Notes: generated by a model from the letters alone, not told the origin. A DNA stretch of 64,000 nt from Vitellaria paradoxa (GCA_019916065.1 CM034234.1:1250963-1314962); one strand, 5' to 3'. Positions 12,784 through 25,728 are shown, numbered from the stretch's first letter. Program-made: numbers and translations.

Positions 12784-12987
12784 AAATTGGATGTTATCAA
12801 TTTGTGGCCTTAGATTAAGACAAGGTTTACTTGATTCTAGGTATACTTTTGATTCTGATTTCACTAGCAGCATTTGCAAGATTAAAAATTGGATGTTATC
12901 AATTTGTGGCCTTCCATTAAGACAAGGTTTGCATGATTCTAGGTATTCTTTTGACTCTGATATCACTATTAGCATTTGCAAGATTGC
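12784..12987. repeat. 102-bp tandem repeat, two copies
   Basis: Two copies with a few mismatches. The word TTGGATGTTATCAATTTGTG begins at 12787 and again 102 bases later. Because 102 is divisible by three, the plus strand reads as two 34-residue units beginning NWMLSICGL. No homology recognised. Confidence 0.92.
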
Positions 12988-13054
12988 TATGCCTTCGGTT
13001 TCAGTTTTGGAAAATATAAGAATTTTCAGATGGTTAATGAAAAATTTATTCGTA

Positions 13055-13216
13055 AGAAGAATAGAGAAAGCAATGCTTCTCACGTCTCGGGTTCGAATTC
13101 CTTCCTGAGCGCTCGGTCTTATCGGTGGGCGTGTCTTGCGGGGTGGTGCGCTTGCCCGGAGGTTTTACTCGCGACGGTTCACCGACGAGAGTTTCCTTCG
13201 TATCAAAAAAAAAAAA
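13055..13216 (+). mobile_element. tRNA-derived SINE, probably 5'-truncated
   Basis: The segment carries a pol III B-box-like sequence, GGGTTCGAATTC, at about 13089, a GC-richer body unlike its surroundings, and ends TTCGTATC followed by a 12-base A-run at 13205-13216. This is the layout of plant tRNA-derived SINEs. A convincing A box at the right distance upstream is not visible, so the 5' end is missing or decayed. The start coordinate is approximate. Confidence 0.6.
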
Positions 13217-13704
13217 TGGTTTGTAGCTATCTTTATTGATAACTTACAGAAATCTGGTAAAATTTTTGTATTTCATTTTTTGTTTTTTGGGGGGGGGGGG
13301 GAGAAAGATGAAGTAAACAAATTCTGTTGACTGTTTAATTTCTCTAAAAGGTAGAGATTGGGGAATCTTTCATGTACTTCTGTAGATACAAAGTTTTACA
13401 CATGCTAAACAAGTGCATATTGTAGGGGTTTAATCAGTTCTATCTTTAGGCGTTAAAAGGCTGCAAATTAGACAAGTTGTCAATTCGCATTCTGATTGTT
13501 TCCCCTCTTGTTTCCTATCACCCTTACCCTCTACATAATTTCAGATTCTCAGTGGTTAGCTCCTGCATTTCCTGCATTTGTGTCATCATGATGTCAAATA
13601 AGAGACCACTACAGTAGTTGGGTTTTCTTTTCCTGATTAAATTTTAAATTGAACTTGGAAATTAAGTTTTGGTTCAAGAAGAAAATGATATCAAGTCGTG
13701 TGTG

Positions 13705-14195
13705 TAATGGTCTGATCCTAACCTTGTTGAGGTATTGTTTGCTTTGGCCCAAAGGGGTTCGCGATTTTGTCGCCCAAGATGTGCCTTGATAAGTAGTTTC
13801 CAAATCTTTACTTCTATGGCCCCAGAAATTTTCTTCCCTGTTCAATATGGGATTCAAAGCAAACACAAATTCTCCCTAGGCGCTCTACATAGGGGTTCAC
13901 AATCCCACCAGCTTACTCTGGACTCATCCTAGATGTTATGCAAACTAGGCCTGCACACAGAGCCCACATCTACTAGCAGGGATACAGCTCTGATACCATT
14001 CTGTAATGGCCTCATCTTGTCCTTGTCAAGGTGTTGCCCCTTTACTTATATTATCCAAAGGGCCTCACGATTTTGTCCTAAAAAAAAATGCATCAACAAG
14101 TAGGTTCCAAACCTTTACTTCTATTATCCAAGAATTTATCTGCCTTCTTAATGTGAGACTCAAACCAAACACACAAATCCTCCCTTGGCTCCAAA
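13705..14195. repeat. Two diverged copies of one dispersed repeat
   Basis: Blocks at about 13705-13890 and 14003-14190 align to each other in the same orientation. Shared words include AATGG.CT.ATC, CACGATTTTGTC or CGCGATTTTGTC, AGT.G.TTCCAAA, CCTTTACTTCTAT or TCTTTACTTCTAT, and a shared end CAAACACA(A)ATCC. They look like decayed pieces of an LTR or similar element. No coding frame. Confidence 0.65.
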
Positions 14196-14949
14196 TCACA
14201 TTGTGGATCTGAATTTTGTATGAAATTCACTATTATACATTTGAGTCAGCTAGATCATGAATAGTGGTTGGCAATGAAATTTGTTGATGTAAAGAGTAGT
14301 TACTGAGGTTGGCTATTTTGATTCACAATGCATTTTTTACATGTCTCCGTTTTTTTTTTTTTTTTTTTTTTTTCTTTTTAATGCTCTAGATATTAATTTT
14401 TTGCCAGTGTTTCTGACTGATTGAAGTTCATAAAATCAACCATTTTCCACCATCTATTGAACTTTATAAAGCTTGATAACTTTGCAGTTTAGAAAATCTC
14501 TGTTTAGGATACACAAATGACCAAATCTTAGTGGAACTTTAATATGAATGGATGATTTGGTCCATGTAATTAATCCTGGTATTCCATCTCATTGATTTTT
14601 CAGTTACTTGCATCTGGAAACTGAGACAAATGGTCTCCTTCCCCAGATATCATAATAGCATGTTATCTTTCTTCTCATAAGTTTTGGCTTATGGGGCCAG
14701 CCTTGAGTGCTTGGCAGTTCCATCCTGTGGTGCTGTCCCTCATGCCCCACTTGCATAATTGTAGGGTTCTATGCTATCATTGTTAAAGAGAGCAGTATAT
14801 GTCCTAACAAATTAACCTTTTAGGATATTGGGTATCACTGATGAAACAGCTAGTATCAAAGTGAGGTCACCGGTTCGAGTTGGTGGATAGTTGTGTGTTA
14901 TTTAAACCAAACCAAACCAAACCAAGTTTTTTCCCACTAGGTGGGGTCG

Positions 14950-16476
14950 GCTATATGGATTTGTCGGCGCCAATTAGATCTGTTTAGGGCCATTTCCTCC
15001 GATAGATCTAGGTAGGCCAGATCATGTTTAATAGTTTTTTTCCAACTTCTCTTGAGTCTTCCTCTACCTCTCTTACTCCTGTCAAATCTCTATACTTTCA
15101 CACCTTCTAATAGATGTCTCCGCTGGACGTCTTCTAACATGGCTAAACTATCTTAATCGGTTTTCTCTCATTTTATCTTCAATCGGTGCTATTCCTACTT
15201 TGCCTCTAATCTTGGCGTTCCTAATCCTATCTTTCTTTGTAATCCCGCACATCCACCTTAGCATTCTCATCTCTGCAACTGCCATCTTCTGATCATAATT
15301 ATGCTTTACTGCCCAATACTCTGATCCATATAGCAGCGCTGGTCTAACCGCCACCTTATAATACTTTCCTTTCACCTTAAATGGAATTTTTCAATCGCAC
15401 AAGACCCCCGAAGCACTCCTCCATTTGGTCCACCCGGCTTGAATCCTGTGACTTACATCAGTATCAATCTCTCCATTTTGTTACACCATAGATCCAAGGT
15501 ACCTAAACTTATCTTTCTCTACAATCTTTTGTGTGCCTAAACTTACTTCTATACTACCCATTATCTTACTTTGACTAAACTTACATTTCATATATTTCGT
15601 CTTGCATCGGCTTAGCCTAAACCTTTGTGTCTCTAACATTTCCCGCCACAATTCTAGCTTAGCATTCACTCCTTCTCTCGTCTCATCTACTAAAACAATA
15701 TCATCTGCAAATAGCATACACCATGGCACCTCATCTTGAATATGTCTTGTAATCTCATCTATAACTAAAGCAAACAAGTACGAGCTTAACACTGAGCCTT
15801 GATGTAAACCAATCGTGAATAGGGAACTCGTTAGTCTCTCCACCAATCGTCTGTATAGATGTCATAGCTCTATCATACATGTCCTTTATCGCCTCAATAT
15901 ATGCAACACATGCTCTTTTCTTTTCCAATACTCTCCATAGAATCTTCCTAGGATTTCCCTAGGAACCCGGTCATATGGCTTCTCTAAATCAATGAACACC
16001 ATATGTAAATCTTTTTGACCTTCTCTATACTGTTCCATTAACCTCCTCAATAGAAAGATAGTCTCCATCGTTGATCTTCCAGGCATGAAACCAAATTGAT
16101 TTTCTGAAACGTTTGTTGTCTTTCTTAATCTTCTCTCAATAACTCTCTCCTATAATTTCATCGTATGGCTCATCAATTTAATTTCGCGGTAGTTCGCACA
16201 ATTCTGAATATCTCCTTTGTTCTTGTATATGGGTATAAGGATACTTTTCCTCCATGCATCAGGCGTCTTCTTGCTCTTTAGCACTACATTAAAAAGTTTT
16301 GTCAGCCAACTTATGCCATTCTCTCCTAAGCACTTCCAAACTTCAATAGGGATACCATCTGGCTTAACCGCTTTCCCATTCTTCATCATTTTTAACACTT
16401 CTTTTACTTCTTCCCTACTGATTCTCCTATAAAATATAAGATTTAATTCTTTCCTAAAAGTGGTAAACTGTCCCAA
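14950..16476 (-). pseudogene. RTE LINE reverse transcriptase region, broken frame
   Basis: Reverse transcriptase half: [94 protein letters not shown] and FADDIVLVDETREGVNAK follow the fixed order of RT motifs, including the A-D-D catalytic pair. At least three frame breaks separate the pieces. The C-terminal block at 15148-15375 retains the RTE-typical YWAVK and RIRNAKIRGKVG. Confidence 0.85.
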
Positions 16477-16573
16477 TTATACGTCACTACTACTACTTTC
16501 GTTAAATAACTTGTAGAAGTAGCTCTTCCAACGCTCCTTTATTTCCTCTTCCTTTACTAATGCCTTTTCATCC

Positions 16574-17850
16574 TCATCCTTGGCATTTAACTTGAATTAA
16601 ATTCTTGGTCCGTCTATCTCTAGATTTAACCAGCTTAAATATCTCTCTTTCGCCCTCTTTAGTGTCAAGTCGCCTGTATAAATCCTCAAATGTCTTTGCT
16701 TTAGCCTCACTAACTGCCTTTTTGGTTTCTCTTCTAACTTCTCTATACCTCTCCAAGTTCGCTTCATTTCGGTCGATTTGCCAAGATTTAAAACACTATT
16801 TTTTAACTTTTATCTTGTCTTGGACGGCCTCGTTCCACCACCATGTCTCTTTTTGTGCCGGAGCACTCCCTTTGGATTCTTCTAAGACTTTTTTCCCTAC
16901 CCTCCTAATATATTTTGCTACCTTATCTCACATAATATTTGCACTCTCATTTACCGTCCAAACGTCTTCCTCTAGTACTCTTTCCCTGAATGCTGGTTGC
17001 TTATCATCTTTCAAGTTCCATCATTTAATCTTTGAGCATCTATACAACTTTTTTTTTTAGTCCACCTTTGAAGCTGCACATTTATGACCAACAACTTATG
17101 TTGGGCAGTCAAGCTCTCCTCCAGTATAACTTTACAATCTTTACAAGTTACGCGATCTCTTTTCCTAGTTAAGAAGAAGTCAATCTGTGTCCTTGAGGAG
17201 CCACTCTTATAAGTCACCAAATGTTCCTCTCTCTTCCTAAAAAAGGTGTTCGTCACTATGAGATCATAAGCTACTGTAAAGTCCGAAATATCGTTCCCTT
17301 CTTCATTTCTATTACCATAATCATATCCTCCATGTGCTCCTATGTATCCATCTACGTCGCGTCCTATATGACCGTTCAAATCTTCTTCTATGAAGATCAT
17401 CTCTCCTTGAGGTATCTCTAATAGCATTCCTTCCAAGTCTTTCCCAAAACTTCTCCTTATGTACATCTCCTAAGCCCACCTGGGGGGCATAAGTACTAAT
17501 TACGTTTACTATCTCTTCTCCTAACACTAACTTAATTGCAATAATCCTATCTCCACAGCGTTTTACATTAACTATATCTTCCTTTAGGTCCTTGCTTAAT
17601 ATTATGCCGACTCCATTTCTCGATCTATTAAGTCTCGTATATCATAACTTATACCCAATCCTCTCAATCTCTTTAGCTTTCTGTCCAACCCACTTCGTCT
17701 CTTGCAAGCAAGCAATTGCGATTCTTCTCCTTTCTATTGTATCCACCACTTTCATAAGTTTCTCAGTTCAGCTCCCAATGTTCCAAATACCTAATCTCAG
17801 CCTTCTATTTTGGACTAGTTTCCTTACCCCCATCGTCCAGGAAAGTGTGA
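16574..17850 (-). pseudogene. RTE LINE endonuclease and linker region, broken frame
   Basis: Endonuclease-like half of the LINE polyprotein. Recognisable blocks in order: GEEIVNVISTYAPQVGLG, LNGHIGRDVDGYIGAHGGYD, SDFTVAYDLIVTNTFF, RTQIDFFLTRKRDRV and TAQHKLLVINVQLQR, then the Lys-rich linker (REVRRETKKAVSEAKAK). The reading frame shifts near 17430-17470 and again before 17010. Function is known for the family (target-site nicking); this copy is not expressed as one protein. Confidence 0.8.
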
Positions 17851-17954
17851 GGACCCTTGTCTATTTAACATTGCACCCGAGCGTCGATGCAGCAGTCTTT
17901 GCTTATTTAACACTGTACTCAGACCATACAGTGCGTCGCTAAGTAGGGAACGCC

Positions 17955-18240
17955 TCCACGAAATCTCATTAGTTGTGTGTTATTTATTTATTTTTTATTT
18001 TTTTGGGGCGTCCCCACGAAATCTCATTAGTTGTGTGTTATTTATTTATTTTTTATTTTTTATTTTTTATTTTTTTGGGGCACCCCCCGGGATGGGGGGG
18101 GGGGGGGCAGGGGTTTGATGGTCTTACGGGGTGCTTGATACTCACCCAATGGCACCCTCAAGTTATCGCCACTTGCCACTTAGTGCTAACCCAATGGCAC
18201 CCTCAAGTTATCACCACTTGCCACTTGGTGCGCTGCTCTA
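17955..18240. repeat. Short tandem duplications beside the LINE
   Basis: A 58-bp unit containing CACGAAATCTCATTAG occurs at 17957 and 18015, so one LINE target repeat lies within a tandem duplication. Further right are a C/G homopolymer tract near 18085-18107 and two copies of a roughly 43-bp unit containing ACCCAATGGCACCCTCAAG (about 18146 and 18188). No gene. Confidence 0.8.
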
Positions 18241-19213
18241 AATAGCTTTAGATGGAAGGCCATGCCTATGGCACACAATGGTAACAAATGCTATTATTAT
18301 ATGATCTCTCAAGTCGAGGTAGCTGGTATTGAGAGGACAATATGAGAAGGTCAAGGGGATTGGTCCTGGGGAACAAAGACGTGATTTCCCTAGTTAGTTG
18401 ATGAGAAGTGGACGACGGAAAGTAGCTGAGTTGACTTTAGATGACTTAAAAGATGAAACCCAGTTAAAAAAGATAATGGTCCTGCCACCCAAGATAGAAA
18501 ATTGATGAGAAAAGACCACTGAACACGACAACTAATAGTTGCTATTATGCGCTGCTAATTTGAGGTTACTTACAACACCATGGATATAAAACCATGGTTC
18601 AGTTAGTGTGAATAGGTGGGCCACATCAGTACTATAACAGTGTTTTGCCTGCATAGTTATATGTATTGTTGAATGGAAGCCTGTTTTTTTTTTTTAATTA
18701 AATTTATATATATATATATAATCTTGTGCCAGGGTTTGTCTTTGCAGGGTCCTTTGTTTTCTACCTGTTTTGCTGCCCTGAACGTGCGTGTGCCAATATC
18801 AACAACCTTCCCATGCAAGTTCTTTCCTTTTAGCCAGCTAATGTTAACTAATAAATATCATTGTACAACTGTTGATTAACTAGAACAATTTTTTCATTTG
18901 CATTTTGTGGAAAAACTTTTGGTTTAATTCATTACTTGCACTTGGGCAATGGCATTCTTTTCTGTACCAGATGATAGTGGAACTCTATTATTCATGTGTC
19001 ATGAACCATATATAGAATATTTCTCCATTATATTGTCATTTGTCATGTTCAAATAGGAGAAGCAAATGGTCCTGAGCTTTCTGTGTTGGTGATGAGATTC
19101 TTTCTTCCAGAGTTGCAGTTCACCTTATTAGCCTTGGAAGTTCTGGAAGGTTGGTTTGGTCTTTGAACCTTATTAGGTGCAATCTGTGCCTTTAGCTACT
19201 GAGCTTCAGTTTT

Positions 19214-19541
19214 ATTTGGGTAGCATTTGGTTTATTTTTCTGTTTTCATTCTATGTTTTAAAAATCTCAAAATAAAAAAAGAAAAAATACTCTGTTTTCA
19301 TTATTTTCAAAATTTCTTTATTTTGGATTAAAAACGCTCAAAATGACTTTTTGTCATTTTTTTTTATGTGTAAACTCATTTTCTATTTTCTAAAACAAAT
19401 TTTGAAAATACAAGTGACTAAATGCGTTTTAAATTCTTTCCTTGTTTTCAAAACTGTAAAATGAAAAATTAGTACAAAACAGAAAATAGAAAATAAAAAC
19501 GGAAAACAAACAATAGAAAAACAAACTAAGTGGACCCTTAT
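19214..19541. mobile_element. MITE family A copy (Harbinger-like ends)
   Basis: Begins GGTAGCATTTGGTTTATTTT and ends AACAAACTAAGTGGACCC followed by TTA, forming terminal inverted repeats. The interior holds the family words AAAACGCTCAAAATGAC, GTGTAAACTCATTTTCTA and GTGACTAAATGCGTTTT. No coding capacity. Confidence 0.75.
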
Positions 19542-21393
19542 TTATTTATTTTTTCAGTGGCTGAAAAAGGAAAATGAGTTTTTGGAAATTGATTTCTTTT
19601 AGCAACCAAATGTGTGTTTCTAGAGGCGGAATTAAACCAAGTATATGTGAGCTCTTTGAGCTCAACTTGGTAATAGCTCGATTTGAGCTCTAATTTAACT
19701 CTATTCAAACTAAACTCAACCTTCCATTTTGGCTCAACTACATTTTAAGCGGAGCTCAAGATTTAAGCTATTTTACTTGAAAAAATATTTAATATTTTTT
19801 CATCTCATTTTATATTTGTCTCACATTGTCTAATTATATATAAAATTTTAAATTTTGTCTATTTTAAAAAAAAAAATTTCAACTTTATATTTATCCTGTA
19901 TTGTCTAATTACATAGTGAAAATAATAGTAAATGTTTGGTTGGTGATAATACTGGAGAGTGCATTTGTGGTGGTGTTGATAGTGATGGTCGGGTGTTGGT
20001 GGAGAATAGCAATCGTCGTGCTTGGAAGTAATGGTGGATGGTAAGTGACAATAGTGATTAGTTGTGATAGTATGAACTAATGATGATTTTATAATAGTAA
20101 GTGAAAAAAATGAAAAGAATTTAAAAAGCAAGTGAGAATATATTTTTTTCATAATTTTTAAAATTTATGAAAATTGTTTTAAAAAGCACATCAACAAAAG
20201 CATTAACAAATATATTTTATTATCTAGCGGGTTCTACAAATAAAAGTGTAAGTGGCTATAATTAGAGATGATAACTAGACATTATATAATGGAATAAGGT
20301 GGGGAGAAAAAGTAAAACCCAATAAAATTTCTCGTCCCAACTCAATTAGTTTTAGAATTATGAAATTGTACTTTTTTATTTTTTTCAAAATTGGTTACAT
20401 AATTATATCTACTAATTTTACGTTGAGAAGTTAAAATATTAATATTGAAAAGAGGTTCAATTTTATAATTTTGCTAATGTGTATAATGATTTTTTTAATT
20501 TTTTGATTAATAGATAATTTGTATATTATTTATTTGTTGACTTATTTTTAAAATTAAAATAATAAATTACTGTTAAAGCCCCTTGCGAGACAAAAAGCAG
20601 GAAAATAAAATTACTTTGACAGTTAGAAGAAGAAATTCATCCCATGCCCAATTCATAGTCTGGTCAATCAATTGAATTTTAAGGGATGAGATTAGTCAAA
20701 TTCAATAAATTAACGCCACTTTCTTCATTCTTAGGCCACATCCACGGAAGCTTCATTAAAGTACACATTTGTACCAGTAGATGTACAAAAAGTCTTTGAA
20801 GGTAATCAGGGGCGCGAACAATTCAAGCCAAGAACATACAGGAAAGTTTGGCCCGGCGAAAAATTATGAAAATAAAAATTATAGTTTGAAAAAATTTGTT
20901 TAGTATTTAATACGCAGTCATTAAATTATATTTTTTAAAGATAAATAGTAAAATTTTTTGATTTTTATATCAATTTTTGGAGAGAAAAATTGTCCGAATG
21001 ATTTTTTTTAACTCTGTCGGAATGGTTTTGTATTAAAATTTATTGAAAGTGATTAAAAAATTTTTGAGATCTGTAGAAAAGTTATTAGAGTTTATGAAAT
21101 GTTATTGGAGTTTATAAAAAATTTATTAAGATTTGTAAAAATTTATTGAGATATATAGATTTATATAAATTTATAAAAATTTTACAAAATATAAAAAGTA
21201 TAAAACGTGTCGAAGAATTTAAAAAATTTTTATAAATTTTTGATCGTACCAAACGGAACCATAATTAATTAATGCCGGTGTTTTCTGCGTCAGTGGGAGA
21301 GTTTGGCCATTGGATTTGAATCGAGATATATGCTCTCTACTGTTTCAATTTTTTTAGATTGTTTCTTTTGAGATCTAATGTCATGTGGCGCCG

Positions 21394-21425
<32 letters not shown>

Positions 21426-21429
<4 letters not shown>

Positions 21430-21775
21430 GCTCCGTTTAGAGTAAGAAAAAATAAAATAAATTGAGATAAAATATGATTTGGGATTGATTTTGATGCATT
21501 TTTTATGAAAAGTAGCAAATCGTGGGAATAGTTTTTCAAATTCATTTCCATGAATTCAAAAAAATTCACAAAAAATAGCGACAATGGTACTCGTTTGAAA
21601 GCTTTCGATACGAAGAATATAATTACATAAAAAATTTATACATTCCGCTAATATACTTTCAAATTTTTTATTTTTTTAGCGAAATATTAAATTTTTTTGA
21701 AATACGTAATTGCGAAAAAATTAGAGGGGTTATTGAAAAATTATAGAGGTTGGTAAAGGTTGTTCATTTGGACAA
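21426..21775 (+). mobile_element. MITE family D copy 1
   Basis: Starts GTGGCTCCGTTTAGAGTAAG and shares a long core with copies near 46.3-46.9 kb and (reverse) 59.1-59.5 kb, notably AATAGCGACAATGGTACTCG followed by TTTGAAAGCTTTCGA and ACGAAGAATATAATT. Non-coding. An (AT)n run precedes it (21399-21424). Confidence 0.65.
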
Positions 21776-22199
21776 ACAGGACATATATATATATATATAT
21801 AATGATGTGTAATACCTAACCTCGATCTTTCCGGAATATGTAGACATTATTTCGTGAATTTTACTTTATTTTTTTATATGCTAATGAGCCAATTGTATAA
21901 AGCCCATAGTTTAGATCTTATCATGTGATTGAATTGCAGAAAAAAATAAAATTAACGTATTTTCACTGATCAAAAATTACAAAATTACTCTTTCATTTTA
22001 AAGCGATTGTGGGATCGTATTATTTAAATCGTATTTTTTTATATGCTTTTGTTTTTTTAAAGTTTCAAAAAAAATTACAACCAATTGAATTTTGTGAATC
22101 GTACCTTCTGAAGAAGAGAAAACGCGTTAAATTCTTTTTCTCTCCGCAAAAATTAAGAGATTGAATCTAGCCATGAAAAAAAAGTATTTGGTATAAAAA

Positions 22200-22203
<4 letters not shown>

Positions 22204-22236
<33 letters not shown>

Positions 22237-22237
22237 T
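22204..22237. repeat. (TTA)n microsatellite
   Basis: About eleven ATT/TTA units in a row. Confidence 0.97.
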
Positions 22238-22545
22238 ATAGAGACAGAGAGAGAATAAGAAAAGAAAAAGAAAAGATGTGAAATAAAGTCAAAAGAGAGA
22301 GAAATCTCAACAAGATAAGTATTCAGATTCAAGACTGATAGGAGCATCTGGCATCAGAGAATTTAAAAGATAAAGAAGCTGAGTTGGATTGCTGGGAGAT
22401 TGGCTTTGGAAGCATATCCATTTACGAATTGCGGAAGGAAAGGAATGCTTGCATATTCCAAAGTATGTATAGAGAGACAAGCAAACTTTATATTTCAAGT
22501 AAATGACGTTATGGATCGATCTATCTAGCCTTAACCGAGAATAAG

Positions 22546-22790
22546 GCATCGTTTGGGATCTAATGAACTAATTGACTTATAGTTAATTGGTTTATTTGTT
22601 AATTTGTAAGATGATCAAATTTATCATCTTACATTTTAATATTCTTTTAAACCTTCGAAGGTAAAAATATCAAATTAATTAAAATTAAAAATTCACTTAA
22701 AAAAAATTATTTTTTCACTTCTCAAACACAAAAGTAACTAATTTATTTTTAGTCAGCTCTACTTTCTTTCCCAAACTAAGCCTGTGATCC
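22546..22790. mobile_element. MITE family E copy 1
   Basis: Starts AAGGCATCGTTTGGGATC and ends TTTCCCAAACTAAGCCT, an imperfect inverted repeat. The middle (AAACCTTCGAAGGTAAAAAT, ATCAAATTAAT) recurs near 62.3 kb in the same order. No coding capacity. Confidence 0.65.
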
Positions 22791-24807
22791 TCCTAATGGG
22801 GGTGCTAATTAATTTCTAGGATGAAGGCTGAGTGATTGAATCACATGGTTGGTTGGTGAATTGGTCCCACCTAATTTTATGCTACTGTACTTAATTTCTT
22901 CTTGTTGGTGCCTAGCTTCTGCTTCTTAGTGGATGCATGCTCCGCTTCTCTCGTGTTTAGATCCCGTTTAGAGTAGTAAAAAAATTTTAAAAATTATTTA
23001 TTTTTTATTTTACTATACAAATTATGAATACATAATTTATTTTATTTTATTTAATTTTATCTCACTTTTTATTACTCGAAACGTACCACTAAATGGAGAG
23101 TGGCTACTGGTGGGGTTGATTTTTGCATGCCTAGGCTTGAGGTCCCCTTTTGGGTGGTCTGTGTTCCTTCCCTTGCAGAGCGTCTCCTCGGTTGTCTCTT
23201 TCTCTGTCCCCTTTTAGCAAAATATCAAAAATTTAATGTGGAATCCTAATTTCATTTTAATATAAAGTTTTAGTGGAGAATTAGTGAATTATATATGCAT
23301 TATATCAGAATTTGAGCAAGAGCACAATATGATCGTAATTAACATATCTCATTTTTTTTTTTTTTTAGAGTTCACATCAAATATACACATATTAATCGTT
23401 GGACTCGGCCAATTATAACTGATTAAGGTTAATAATTTTTATAAATCAATAATAAAAAATTATAAATCAGCGTGATTACAACAATATTTATTGGAGGAAT
23501 GAAAAAAGAAATCAAGATTGAAAAGAAAAAAAATTAAGTTATCCAAACACTATATGTCTAAATAATTTTTCATGGGAAATCTTAATTTATTTTAAATAAA
23601 AAATTTTATTAGGGAATTAATTAATTATCTAGTATACCGGTATTTGATTAAGACCACAACATGACAACAATTGACATGTCTTATATATATATATATATTT
23701 TTTAAATTCACGTAAAATATACGCGTACTAATGGCTGAGTTTGGCCAAATGCGACCGACAAATATTAATAAGTCGCTTAGGCTGTGCTTGGATGCGGGCA
23801 AAATTAATACCCAGTCAGTCATTATTAGTGAGTCCCACCTTTGTCAATGTTTGGCAACCGCAACCCCCCTTCTGGGTCTACGCTTTGCCTCTCGTGCGGG
23901 CTTCTTCCTTATAATTTTTGGGCAAGCTCGACCCTAGCCGAAAGTTATCCGGAGGGAATGGGTATTATTTTGGTATTTTTAACCTTCATTAATTTGATCA
24001 AAATAAATATAATGTTAGTAAAAAAGTAATAGATAGGCCAACAAGTCAAAATAAATATAATTAAAAACAAAATTATACAATAACCAACCATTCAAAAGTA
24101 CATAGTTAAAAAAAATTGTTTAAATAAATTTATAAAAAATTAAATTTTCAATGAAATAAATAATATAACTTCAAATTGTCTAAAAATAATTAAATGGAGT
24201 GGGTTTTACAATTTAATATTTAATTTAATGGGTGATCAAGTTTGGGACATTACAAGGACAAAACAGTCATTTGACTATTTTTTCATCATTCACCTCCTCT
24301 AATATATAAAACATCCAAATCAAGTCAAAAGTTATTCTCTTCCATAAACATCACATCTATGTGGGCCAACTTTCTAAAAATAATATCTCATCTTATCTTA
24401 TATTCTTTCTAAAACTTATCCCTTAAAATTTTAATATCATCCAACCGAGCCCTTAGATTATTAATTAAAAAAACAAGATATAAATTGGGGTGACTACAAC
24501 AACATATGTTGGAGGGGGATGGAAAAGGAAATCAACTTAAAAAAGAGCATAATCTTTAGTGGTCCAAATACGGTGTATCTCTGCATAATCTTTGGTTGGA
24601 TGCCTATTCTGTCAGCCACGTGGTCCAAACTTTAATGACCAAAGAGGGTTCACAAAGGAGAACCAGATAATTATTTGAGCAAGGGCATTACCGTCAGTTC
24701 AGGAGCATGGAGTTGCTATTATCTTGTAGTTAAGCCTCCATGAGTCCCCGCCTCCCTTCTACCCGAACCGGTTTTGTCCCTGTTCATGGCCCAAATCAAC
24801 CCCCCCC

Positions 24808-24832
24808 ACTCTCTCTCTCTCTCTCTCTCTCT
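24808..24832. repeat. (CT)n microsatellite
   Basis: A run of about twelve CT units following a short C-run. Confidence 0.95.
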
Positions 24833-25382
24833 AAAAGAAAAAGGTGTTGATTCTTTTGTCCCGTTTCTCGCTCAATAGAGCCGTTCTTATCAGGGTAAGG
24901 TTGGTACTCCTTGCAAGGCCATTTCATAATAAGTACGGCAACTCGACACCTCATCGAAGAGAATAGCATCTCTTGTTATATATATTTCCATAAACACTAA
25001 AGTATTGTTTGTTTCTAGGCAGAGCTATGCCCCCTACCCCACGTTATCACCGCCAAATATGTTTCTTTGATATTTCACATTCTTTTTTCCTTTTTTCATA
25101 ATTGATCTTAAGTGATTGCAAATATTCTAAATGTTAAATCAGTAATAGTGTTTCTTAGAAACCCTAATTAAAACTTTTTAACCCTTTAACCTCTATATTA
25201 ATTAACATAAAAATTTTATGATTTATACTTTGGTTTCGTTTGGAAACACTAGGAAAGTTTCCAACTTGTAAAATATTCAATATCTTTATTCTTTTGAAAT
25301 GATCACATATATCTCCTTATATTTTATATTTATTTTAAACTACGATAGATAAAAATATCAAATTATCAAAAAGCTTAAAAAT

Positions 25383-25728
25383 TAATTACTAAAGTGATGT
25401 TTGATTTATTTTTTTATTTTTTTTGTTTTATGTGTTTTATATTTTAAAAACAAGGAAAACAAAAAATATTTTATTTTTTTATTTTGAGATTTTCTTTATT
25501 TTGAATTAAAAACATTCAAAACGACTTTTTATCATTGTTCATTTCATGTGTAAATTTATCTGTTTTTTAAAACAAATTTGAAAAATATAAATAACCAAAT
25601 GCGTTTTAAGCTATTTTTTTATTTTTAAAAACGCAAAATTGAAAATGAGCTCACAATAAAAAATAAAAATAAAAACAAAAATGAAAAACAAAAAATAAAA
25701 AATAAACCAAATGCCACATGAAATGTTA
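25383..25728. mobile_element. MITE family A copy
   Basis: Diverged copy: starts AAGTGATGTTTGATTTATTT and ends AAAATAAACCAAATGCCACA. It retains AAAACATTCAAAACGACTTT and ATAACCAAATGCGTTTTAAG in the same relative places as the other copies. Confidence 0.7.

Larger units (their letters stand above)
12156..14887. other. Intergenic: tandem repeats and old retroposon pieces
   Basis: Holds the 3' flank of the Sel1-like gene, a 102-bp tandem repeat, a SINE-like tail, a G-run near 13291-13301 and two diverged copies of one dispersed repeat. The open frame at 12578-13108 arises largely from the 102-bp repeat, which is a multiple of three. It matches no family I know and I do not call it a gene. Confidence 0.6.
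14888..17986 (-). mobile_element. RTE-clade LINE with 17-bp target-site duplication
   Basis: A nearly full-length non-LTR retrotransposon on the minus strand, bounded by the exact 17-bp repeat TAGTTGTGTGTTATTTA at 14888-14904 and 17970-17986. Read from high to low coordinates it encodes an apurinic endonuclease (NVISTYAPQVGL near 17500, DLNGHIGRDVDGY, LVTYKSGSSRTQIDFFL), then a reverse transcriptase (SILIPIYKNKGDIQNCANYR near 16220, catalytic FADDIVLVDE near 15700) and a C-terminal segment (LLYGSEYWAVK near 15320, MLRWMCGITKKDRIRNAKI). The 3' end carries (AAACC)-type short repeats (read as GGTTT on the minus strand), as in RTE elements. Several frameshifts and stops break it into separate frames, so it is inactive. 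Confidence 0.92.

Noticed and set aside
13085..13105. tRNA gene at GGGTTCGAATTC
   Set aside because: Only a B-box-like word; no acceptor stem, anticodon arm or A box at the right distance. Better explained as a SINE.
12578..13108. Open frame of 176 codons downstream of the Sel1-like gene
   Set aside because: Mostly a 102-bp tandem repeat running into a SINE-like segment; not a protein I can support.
19859..20152. Minus-strand frame rich in His/Tyr/Ser
   Set aside because: Low-complexity translation of GATGGTGGT-type repeats.
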